From positions 1 through 6,422 of the forward strand of contig DASXIC010000088.1 of the NCBI GenBank assembly GCA_036498205.1: a stretch of DNA of 6,422 nucleotides, in the 5' to 3' direction. Both the position numbers and the translations under genes were made by a program. Shown here one piece after another: positions 1 to 4,516 of this stretch (position 1 is the first letter of the stretch; each line of letters begins with the position of its first letter). Source of the DNA: AV69 sp036498205. GTDB lineage: Bacteria > Verrucomicrobiota > Verrucomicrobiia > Chthoniobacterales > UBA10450. The notes under the pieces were generated by a model. It saw only the letters and a list, made by a program, of their open reading frames with translations. It had not been told where the DNA came from and made no database searches.

Positions 1-149
1 CCAAATACTGCACAAATCACAAAGTGATGATTCGCTCACTCAAACGATTCCTCGATTTCGAATTTGAACGGCTTCTTTTTGCGCACGGATTGCCAATCAC
101 GTCGCGCGCGAAAGAGAAATTCGAGTCGTTGCTTCACGAAGCATTATAA
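1..149 (+). CDS. C-terminal fragment of a protein resembling MBL-fold hydrolases (5' end outside window)
   Basis: An open frame enters from the left edge (first full codon at 3) and ends with TAA at 147-149, giving about 48 residues. The tail has the pattern SLKRFLDFEFERLLFAHG followed by a short helix ending in LLHEAL. This resembles the C-terminus of small metallo-beta-lactamase-fold hydrolases, where a Leu-rich helix precedes an LL-x-AHG-x-PI strand. The metal-binding HxHxDH region would lie upstream of the window, so the family call rests on the tail only. The stop codon shares its last A with the ATG of the downstream prenyltransferase (TAATG), so the two genes are almost certainly co-transcribed and probably translationally coupled. 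An internal ATG at 27 exists, but the frame is open beyond it, so a longer gene is more likely than a 40-residue one. Confidence 0.6.
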   Translation, partial: KYCTNHKVMIRSLKRFLDFEFERLLFAHGLPITSRAKEKFESLLHEAL

Positions 150-1039
150 TGGCTGTTCAGCGCCAGCGCGTGTCGGACACGGTCCCTGGGCAAGGAACGC
201 ATAACGCGATCGCCTCGTTTCTGCGTTTGATCCGGTTCTCGCATACGGTTTTTGCGCTGCCATTCGCACTCGCTTCCTTGATTGTCGCGGCGAACGGCCA
301 TCCATCTCTACGTATCCTGCTCCTCGTCATCGCATGCATGGTCAGCGCGCGCACAGCCGCCATGCTCTTTAATCGCTGGGCTGATTGGACAATCGATCAG
401 CGAAATCCGCGAACCGCGTCACGGCATCTCCTCGCCTCCCGCAGCTCAATCGCGATTGGGTTAGCGGTAAGCTCTCTTGCTTTTGTCGGTTTCGCCTCGC
501 TCATTAACAGATTGACCTTCGTTCTCTCGCCCGTCGCCCTCGGGATCATCTTCTTTTATTCGATTACCAAACGCTTTACCGCAGCGACGCATTTTTTTCT
601 TGGCCTGGCGCTTGGAATCGCACCGATCGCGGCCTGGATTGCGCAGACAGGCCGAGTCGACCTCCCGCCAATCGTTCTGGCAATTGGGATTATCTGTTGG
701 GTTGCCGGTTTCGATCTGATTTACGCCACACAAGACTACGATTTCGATCGGCGCGAGGGTTTACGCTCACTCGTTGTCCGCCTTGGCATCACCGCCAGTC
801 TGCGGATGGCGCAATTTCTCCACTTCGTCATGCTGGTTGCATTAATTGCATTCGGGATAACGGCGAAATTAGGGGCGATATATTTTTGCGCTCTAGTCTT
901 CGTCACCGCTGCTCTTTTTTACGAACACAAAAGCGCAAGACGCCTCGACATCGCGGCGATAAACCACGCGTTCTTCCAAAGCAACGCGTTTGTCAGCGCG
1001 CTATTTCTGGCGGCGGTTTGGCTCGATCGAACCCTCTAA
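149..1039 (+). CDS. UbiA-superfamily polyprenyltransferase (4-hydroxybenzoate or futalosine-pathway MqnP type)
   Basis: This is an integral membrane enzyme of 296 residues. The family transfers a polyprenyl chain from its diphosphate to an aromatic acceptor in quinone biosynthesis. Both Asp-rich Mg-diphosphate motifs are visible: NRWADWTID at residues 75-83 (NxxxDxxxD), followed by the usual RNPRT, and DLIYATQDYDFD at 189-200 (DxxYAxQDxxxD). The loop FYSITKRFT at 136-144 and the helix LGLALGIAPIAAWIAQTG are also typical. Multiple hydrophobic helices span residues 30-295 and the length is normal. The start at 149 is chosen because it overlaps the upstream stop (TAATG). Residues 1-20 are polar and the conserved core begins at LRLIRFSHTVFALPFA. 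Relatives with this sequence style occur in organisms using the futalosine menaquinone route, where the enzyme is called MqnP. No other quinone gene is in view, so the acceptor is uncertain. The stop overlaps the convergent rpiB stop. Confidence 0.93.
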   Translation: MAVQRQRVSDTVPGQGTHNAIASFLRLIRFSHTVFALPFALASLIVAANGHPSLRILLLVIACMVSARTAAMLFNRWADWTIDQRNPRTASRHLLASRSSIAIGLAVSSLAFVGFASLINRLTFVLSPVALGIIFFYSITKRFTAATHFFLGLALGIAPIAAWIAQTGRVDLPPIVLAIGIICWVAGFDLIYATQDYDFDRREGLRSLVVRLGITASLRMAQFLHFVMLVALIAFGITAKLGAIYFCALVFVTAALFYEHKSARRLDIAAINHAFFQSNAFVSALFLAAVWLDRTL

Positions 1040-1473
1040 TTTGGTGGCTCCATTTCCGCGATTCGCCTGATGTGACGTCCGCCTTCAAATTCTGTCACCA
1101 GCCACACGCGCACGACTGCGAGAGCGGTTTCTTCGGGAATCACCCGTTCCCCAAGGGAAAGCACATTTGCGTCATTATGCTGGCGCGAAAGCTGGGCAAC
1201 TTCTTCGTTCCAACACAGGGCGCATCGGACGCCACGCACCTTGTTCGCGACCATCGCTTCGCCATTTCCCGAACCGCCGAAAACGATGCCGCGTTCACAT
1301 TCCCCTTTCGCAACCGCTTCCGCCGCAGGTCGAACATAGAGCGGATAATCGACGGGCGGATCGGCACTGAATGTCCCGAAATCTTTCACCTCGTGCCCGA
1401 GCTCTCCGAGCAGGGCTTTTACTTTCTCTTTCAAATTGAAACCTGCGTGATCCGTTCCAAGCGAAATCTTCAT
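1036..1473 (-). CDS. rpiB: Ribose-5-phosphate isomerase B (RpiB/LacAB family)
   Basis: This cytoplasmic enzyme interconverts ribose 5-phosphate and ribulose 5-phosphate in the non-oxidative pentose phosphate pathway. It is 145 residues, normal for RpiB. The N-terminal TDHAGFNLK motif (Asp8, His9) binds substrate phosphate and sugar. The active-site loop is GGSGNGEAMVANKVRGVRCAL (residues 66-86), and His99 sits in SRQHNDAN. Many RpiB enzymes, such as that of E. coli, have a catalytic Cys in CGTGIG. Here the corresponding position is Gly66, and Glu72 in GNGE matches the base described for Mycobacterium tuberculosis RpiB, so this is the Glu-type variant. The C-terminus (FEGGRHIRRI) is family-typical. 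The gene follows cbpA after only 8 nt and is probably in its operon. A weak purine run GGAACG precedes the ATG. Its TAG stop overlaps the ubiA stop by 4 bp on the opposite strand. Confidence 0.95.
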   Translation of the reverse strand: MKISLGTDHAGFNLKEKVKALLGELGHEVKDFGTFSADPPVDYPLYVRPAAEAVAKGECERGIVFGGSGNGEAMVANKVRGVRCALCWNEEVAQLSRQHNDANVLSLGERVIPEETALAVVRVWLVTEFEGGRHIRRIAEMEPPN

Positions 1474-1481
1474 CGTTCCGT

Positions 1482-2459
1482 TTAAGCGGTTTTTTCCCGA
1501 CCATGCAATTGCGCGAGTTGCTCCCAGATTTCACGCTCGCGTTCGGTCAGTTTTTTCGGAAGAGCGATTTGCACCACCACGTAAAGATCTCCGCGATTAC
1601 CGGAGACGCCAGGCAATCCGCGTCCGCGCAGCCGAAAACGCTGACCGCCTTGCGTTCCGGGCGGTATTTTCAAGCGCGCGTTTCCCTCCAAAGTCGGGAC
1701 AACAAGTTGATCTCCCAGGACGGCCTGCCACGGCGCAATTCGCACTTCGTGGATCAAATCGGTCCCTTCAACTGTGAAGTCCGGGTGCCGCGCCAGGCGA
1801 ACGCGCAAGAAGAGGTCGCCACTCTTTCCGCCCCGTTCTCCCGCTTCACCCTGACCGGCAAGTCGAATGCGTTGACCCTCGCGCACGCCGCGCGGAATTT
1901 TTACCTGATACGTTTCCACTTTCTTCGAACCCGCCCGTCGCAGCGAAACCTGCCGGGTCGCACCGTTCAATGCCTCCTCCAGTGGGACCATTATGTCAGC
2001 TTCAACGTCGCTCCCGCGCTCCGCGGTGGCGCTACGCTGCCCAAATCCGCCAAAGGCCGAGCGCCCGCGACCACCTCCGAAAAACGACTCGAAGAAATCG
2101 CTAAAACCTGTCCCGCCGAACTCGAAGTCGCCCCCGCCTCCACCGTCACCACTACTCCATTGATAATAGCCACCGCCGGGCTGCGGGCCGCCGCCTCCCC
2201 AATCGGGCGGAGGTTGGAATCCACCGGGCTGATTCCAATTGGCGCCTAGCTGATCGTATTTTTTCCGTTTCTCGGGATCGCTCAGGACCTCGTAGGCTTC
2301 GTTAATCTCCTTAAATTTTTCCTCCGCTGTTTTCTTATCCTTTGCGACATCGGGGTGATACTTACGCGCGAGTTTGCGAAAAGCGGTGCGAATCTCATCC
2401 TCGCTCGCCGTTTTCGGAACACCGAGGGTCTCGTAATAATCTCGAAATTGAACTGCCAT
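1482..2459 (-). CDS. cbpA: DnaJ-like co-chaperone, CbpA type (class II J-domain protein)
   Basis: This J-domain co-chaperone delivers clients to DnaK (Hsp70) and stimulates its ATPase. It is 325 residues. The J domain covers about 5-72 with the invariant HPD at 35-37, followed by KFKEINEAYEVLSDPEKR. A Gly/Phe-rich linker spans about 78-140 (GGGG runs, FFESFFGGG). Two DnaJ C-terminal beta domains follow at about 152-225 and 228-305 (GSDVEADIMVPLEEALNG, then LKIPPGTQGGQRFRLRGRG). The four CxxCxGxG zinc repeats of DnaJ proper are absent, hence CbpA-like. The frame is open further upstream to an ATG at 2570, but the family start MAVQFRDYYETLGV fixes the ATG at 2457-2459. The 37 extra codons would run through an inverted repeat and look unlike the family. 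No good Shine-Dalgarno is seen. It leads an operon with rpiB. E. coli CbpA also binds DNA; that cannot be read from this sequence. Confidence 0.95.
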   Translation of the reverse strand: MAVQFRDYYETLGVPKTASEDEIRTAFRKLARKYHPDVAKDKKTAEEKFKEINEAYEVLSDPEKRKKYDQLGANWNQPGGFQPPPDWGGGGPQPGGGYYQWSSGDGGGGGDFEFGGTGFSDFFESFFGGGRGRSAFGGFGQRSATAERGSDVEADIMVPLEEALNGATRQVSLRRAGSKKVETYQVKIPRGVREGQRIRLAGQGEAGERGGKSGDLFLRVRLARHPDFTVEGTDLIHEVRIAPWQAVLGDQLVVPTLEGNARLKIPPGTQGGQRFRLRGRGLPGVSGNRGDLYVVVQIALPKKLTEREREIWEQLAQLHGREKTA

Positions 2460-2473
2460 CTTTGCGAATGTCA

Positions 2474-2508
2474 GCGCAGCTTCGGCGCACGCAACGCCGA
2501 ATCTGCGC
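2474..2508. promoter_or_regulatory. Near-perfect inverted repeat between divergent cbpA and the DUF2905 gene
   Basis: The left arm GCGCAGCTTCGGC (2474-2486) pairs with the right arm GCCGAATCTGCGC (2496-2508) with one mismatch. One further G-C pair (2487/2495) leaves a 7-nt loop. It fills about half of the 68-bp gap between two divergent starts. In a cbpA transcript the hairpin would end 14 nt before the ATG. It could be a bidirectional operator, a 5'-leader hairpin affecting cbpA translation, or a small repeat. The 9-nt spacing between 13-bp arms recalls the CIRCE layout, but the arms do not match TTAGCACTC, so it is not CIRCE. No T-tract follows on either strand, so a terminator is unlikely. 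The structure is seen directly; the role is inferred. Confidence 0.6.
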
Positions 2509-2527
2509 ATTACAGTTCGCGGCCGCC

Positions 2528-2728
2528 ATGCAAGATTGGTGGGTGCCGGACCTGGGAAGATTTCTTGCAATGACAGGCATTGCGATCGTCATCCTTGGCA
2601 TTCTCTTATGGAGCGGTGTCGGGGTTAGCTGGCTGGGACGATTACCCGGCGACATCCGAATCGAGCGCGGCAACAGCGCTTTTTATTTTCCGGTCGTTAC
2701 CTGCATCGTCATCAGCATTTGTGCTTAG
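2528..2728 (+). CDS. DUF2905-family small membrane protein, C-terminus altered by an apparent frameshift
   Basis: This is a 66-residue reading frame with two hydrophobic helices (about 11-30 and 52-65). They flank the family signature LGRLPGDIRIERGN at 36-49, followed by AFYFPV. DUF2905 proteins are small two-helix membrane proteins of unknown function. The ATG at 2528 is preferred because residues 8-14 (DLGRFLA) align with the usual family N-terminus. A second ATG at 2570 has GGGAAGA about 10 nt before it but would cut into the first helix. The frame stops at TAG 2726-2728, right after CIVISICA, which is short for the family. Reading one base out of phase from about 2719 gives LSLIFSLFRR and then TAG at 2754-2756, exactly the kind of end expected. 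Dropping one T of 2718-2720 would give a 75-residue protein. It diverges from cbpA. Nothing indicates a functional link to its neighbours. Confidence 0.82.
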   Translation: MQDWWVPDLGRFLAMTGIAIVILGILLWSGVGVSWLGRLPGDIRIERGNSAFYFPVVTCIVISICA

Positions 2729-2756
2729 CCTGATCTTTTCGCTTTTCCGCAGGTAG
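2718..2756 (+). other. Out-of-frame C-terminal tail of the DUF2905 gene
   Basis: If one T of the TTT run at 2718-2720 is ignored, the frame continues as SIVLSLIFSLFRR and stops at TAG 2754-2756. That restores a hydrophobic second helix ending in basic residues, which is usual for this family. The displacement is either a real single-base insertion or a sequencing or assembly error. TTT followed by GTG is not a recognised slippery heptamer, so programmed frameshifting is unlikely. Confidence 0.7.
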
Positions 2757-2815
2757 GCGGTCACTGCGATAGCTTTCGGGATTTAGCGCGGGCGGTTCAC
2801 TGAACCGCCCCTACC
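2752..2815. repeat. REP/MITE-like palindromic intergenic element
   Basis: A 64-bp stretch is bounded by GGTAGG (2752-2757) and its complement CCTACC (2810-2815). Inside the right half is a perfect 10-bp palindrome, GGGCGGTTCA (2790-2799) and TGAACCGCCC (2801-2810), around a single C. The left end GGTAGGCGGTCACTG also resembles the reverse complement of the right end with a 2-nt gap, so the whole unit looks like an imperfect inverted repeat. It starts inside the last codons of the restored DUF2905 frame. No T-run follows the palindrome, so it is a poor intrinsic terminator, although it could stabilise a 3' end. Multi-copy status cannot be seen from one window. Confidence 0.55.
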
Positions 2816-2872
2816 GGAATCCACGATGGGAGGGGAGATTGACCTCAATCGCCCTTTTTCCGATCCTCACGA

Positions 2873-3508
2873 ATGGCGGGAACACGTCGTCAAGCATTGC
2901 TCGAAGACCATGTCGGCCGGCTCGTGCAATGCCGCCGCTGTCCGCGGATGCAGCCACCGCCGGTAACAGGCGGCGCCATCGTCAGTGAAATAATGTTAAT
3001 TGGCCAGGCACCCGGTCCACGTGAGCCAGTGCTGAAACGGCCTTTCGCCCACACCGCTGGCAAAACGCTCTTCCGCTGGTTTGAAGAATTCTGCGGGCTG
3101 ACTGAACCAGTCATGCGCTCCCGCATTTACTTCGCAGCCGTCTGCCGCTGTTTTCCCGGAAAATCTGCCGGCGGCACCGATCGGGTGCCTAATCCTCAGG
3201 AAGTTCGCAATTGCTCGTCCTGGATGAACGAGGAATTCGAGATTTTGCAACCACGACTCGTCATAGCTGTGGGCAGACTTGCCATCTCCCAATTTATTGC
3301 GTTCGAAAAGCTGGAGGATGTCATTGGCCGAAAATTCATCCTCAGTCGCGATGGCGTTACCTTCGATCTGATTCCTCTGCCCCATCCATCCGGCGCATCA
3401 CCGTGGCACAAAATACCCCCCGGCCGCGAATTGCTCGTGAAGGCGATGCGCATGATCGCCAGGCATTCGGCATTGCGTGCGCTTTTATCATGTCGAGCAA
3501 AATACTAG
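2873..3508 (+). CDS. Uracil-DNA glycosylase superfamily protein, probable iron-sulfur type
   Basis: The protein is 211 residues. The superfamily excises uracil or other deaminated bases from DNA, starting base excision repair. Visible motifs are a CRRC pair (Cys20, Cys23) near the N-terminus, motif 1 GQAPGPREPVLKRPFAHTAG (44-63), VCRCF (Cys91, Cys93), NPQEVRNC (Cys114), the strand LVIAVGRLA (128-136), and motif 2 HPSGASPW (170-177). The Cys pattern resembles the four 4Fe-4S ligands of family 4 glycosylases, C-x2-C...C...C. The third-to-fourth gap is longer (22 residues from Cys91) than the roughly 15 I recall for family 4, with inserted GKSAGGT. The motifs fit neither family 4 (GEAPG) nor family 5 (GLAPA) exactly, so substrate range is open. 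The start is forced: the only upstream codons before the TGA at 2840 contain no alternative start. No Shine-Dalgarno is visible. It appears to be a single-gene unit. Confidence 0.85.
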   Translation: MAGTRRQALLEDHVGRLVQCRRCPRMQPPPVTGGAIVSEIMLIGQAPGPREPVLKRPFAHTAGKTLFRWFEEFCGLTEPVMRSRIYFAAVCRCFPGKSAGGTDRVPNPQEVRNCSSWMNEEFEILQPRLVIAVGRLAISQFIAFEKLEDVIGRKFILSRDGVTFDLIPLPHPSGASPWHKIPPGRELLVKAMRMIARHSALRALLSCRAKY

Positions 3509-3540
3509 TCCGGCGCGGACCGAGATATCTTTGAATATTG

Positions 3541-3580
3541 AGAGATTCCTCGACTGCGCTTCGCTCCGCTTGGAATGACA
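3541..3580. repeat. Dispersed-type palindromic repeat (ATTCC...GGAAT)
   Basis: This sits in the 120-bp gap between the UDG-like gene and thuA. It reads GAGATTCCTCGACTGCG, then a GCTTCGCTCCGC core, then TTGGAATGACA, with outer arms ATTCC (3545-3549) and GGAAT (3572-3576) around an imperfect GC-rich hairpin. Near-identical units (GAGATTCCTCGACT...CGGAATGACA) recur in intergenic regions of many environmental bacterial genomes. Their reverse translation gives spurious peptides of the form CHSKRSEAQSRNLS, visible here on the minus strand. Copy number in this genome cannot be judged from one window. Confidence 0.65.
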
Positions 3581-3589
3581 AAGTAATTT

Positions 3590-3605
3590 CCTGCTTTCCT
3601 GCTTT
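3590..3605. repeat. Two-copy 8-bp tandem repeat (CCTGCTTT)
   Basis: Two exact copies of CCTGCTTT lie at 3590-3597 and 3598-3605, followed by a partial third, GCTG. They lie just after the palindromic repeat and 23 bp before the thuA start. The tract is pyrimidine-rich and offers no Shine-Dalgarno for thuA. It may be part of the same dispersed element. Confidence 0.6.
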
Positions 3606-3628
3606 GCTGATTCGTCTTTTCTTTCGGA

Positions 3629-4414
3629 ATGCCTGATCGGATCCGCGTCACTGTCTGGGGCGAGAATATTCACGAACGCACGAACCCACTTGTTCGAAAG
3701 ATTTACCCTCGGGGGATCCACAACGCCATTGCGCAAGGTCTTGCCGAAGATAAATCGCTCCAGATTAAAACAGCCACCCTTCAGCAGCGTGAGCATGGCC
3801 TGACCAAGGGGCTCTTGGAAAATACGGAAGTCCTTCTTTGGTGGGGCCACGCCGCCCACGCCAAGGTAGCGGACAAAATCGTCGAGCGTGTCCTGGCACG
3901 GGTGTGGGAGGGCATGGGCTTCATCGCCCTGCACTCATCGCATTATTCCAAACCATTCATGCGATTGATGGGCACCAGTTGTTCCATCATCTGGCGCGAA
4001 GCGGGTGAACGCGAGCGGCTCTGGGTTTGCAACCCTGCGCATCCGATTGCGCGGGGAATCGATCGTTATTTCGAAATCCCGAACGTCGAGATGTACGGTG
4101 AGCCTTTCGCCATCCCGGAGCCGCAGGAAATTGTTTTCATCTCATGGTTCGAAGGCGGAGAGGTGTTCCGCTCGGGCTGTACCTGGAAGCGCGGCAACGG
4201 CAGAATTTTTTATTTTCGCCCGGGCCATGAGACCTACCCAATCTATTATAATAAGAGTGTCCGGCTTGTTCTGCGAAACGCGGTCCATTGGGCCGCCCCC
4301 GATGGGGTGAAGTGGATCGACAGTTGTCCGCAAATTTCCGCGGAGAACGCTCCCGAACCGCTCGAAATCAAAGGACCCAGGCTTCACCGCAAAGGCGAAG
4401 CCGGATTTCGATGA
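3629..4414 (+). CDS. thuA: ThuA-like protein (trehalose utilization family, glutamine-amidotransferase-like fold)
   Basis: The protein is 261 residues with no signal peptide or membrane helix, so it is probably cytoplasmic. ThuA proteins were named from a trehalose/sucrose utilization locus in rhizobia. They adopt a class I glutamine-amidotransferase-like fold, and their exact reaction is not settled. The family motifs run in order: VTVWGENIHER (7-17), IYPRGIHNAIAQGL (25-38), LLWWGHAAH (69-77), ALHSSHYSK (100-108), LMGTSCSIIWREAGE (113-127), MYGEPF (155-160), SWFEGGEVFRSG (172-183) and YFRPGHETYP (195-204). Conservation is strong from end to end, so the gene looks intact. The start at 3629 is followed at once by the conserved first strand. 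The final 25-30 residues are less family-like and partly encoded by a hairpin (4380-4402). No sugar transporter or dehydrogenase gene is adjacent, so the substrate cannot be inferred from context. Confidence 0.93.
   Translation: MPDRIRVTVWGENIHERTNPLVRKIYPRGIHNAIAQGLAEDKSLQIKTATLQQREHGLTKGLLENTEVLLWWGHAAHAKVADKIVERVLARVWEGMGFIALHSSHYSKPFMRLMGTSCSIIWREAGERERLWVCNPAHPIARGIDRYFEIPNVEMYGEPFAIPEPQEIVFISWFEGGEVFRSGCTWKRGNGRIFYFRPGHETYPIYYNKSVRLVLRNAVHWAAPDGVKWIDSCPQISAENAPEPLEIKGPRLHRKGEAGFR
4380..4402. repeat. Stem-loop at the 3' end of thuA
   Basis: GGCTTCACC (4380-4388) pairs with GGCGAAGCC (4394-4402) with one mismatch around the loop GCAAA. It lies inside the last codons of thuA, ending 9 nt before the stop codon. 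Only three Ts follow, so it is at best a weak transcript-end or stability element. Confidence 0.35.
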
Positions 4415-4467
4415 ACTGGTAAATAGCGATTGAGCCAGATCTTCCACTGGAGAGCGCTACTCGACAA

Positions 4468-4496
4468 TTGCGACTAACCTGTGCTCGTCGTATAGC
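4468..4496 (+). promoter_or_regulatory. Candidate sigma-70-type promoter for pepF
   Basis: TTGCGA at 4468-4473 and TATAGC at 4491-4496 are separated by exactly 17 bp. Each matches four of six bases of the TTGACA/TATAAT consensus. Transcription would begin about 15 nt before the ATG at 4517, a short leader without a Shine-Dalgarno. Such weak matches arise by chance, but the site lies in the 102-bp gap in front of pepF and nothing else there looks like a signal. Confidence 0.3.
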
Positions 4497-4516
4497 ACCG
4501 ATTCAATTTTTGTCTG

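Noticed and set aside
697..1485. 262-codon plus-strand frame across the end of ubiA and all of rpiB
   Set aside because: It is antisense to rpiB, which is unmistakable, and out of frame with ubiA. The product is rich in Arg, His and Cys without domain features.
1503..2249. 248-codon plus-strand frame opposite cbpA
   Set aside because: It is a shadow of the GC-rich cbpA codons. The Gly-rich linker reads as low-complexity Pro/Ala/Thr on this strand.
2474..2508. CIRCE (HrcA) element upstream of cbpA
   Set aside because: The spacer length is right, but the arms GCGCAGCTTCGGC do not match TTAGCACTC.
2460..2570. N-terminal extension of cbpA to an ATG at 2570 or 2510
   Set aside because: The J domain starts directly after the ATG at 2459. 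The extra codons run through an inverted repeat, overlap the divergent DUF2905 start and do not resemble any J-protein N-terminus.
2790..2810. Intrinsic terminator for the DUF2905 gene
   Set aside because: The stem is perfect, but the loop is a single base on paper and no T-tract follows on either strand.
2826..2966. Short frame from ATG 2826 (MGGEIDLNRPF...) overlapping the UDG-like start
   Set aside because: It runs out of frame into the UDG-like gene, stops after 46 codons and has no homology I recognise. The in-frame UDG start at 2873 already gives a complete N-terminus.
3488..3934. 148-codon minus-strand frame antisense to the thuA start
   Set aside because: It translates the dispersed repeat (CHSKRSEAQSRNLS) and the antisense of conserved ThuA codons, and has no family features.
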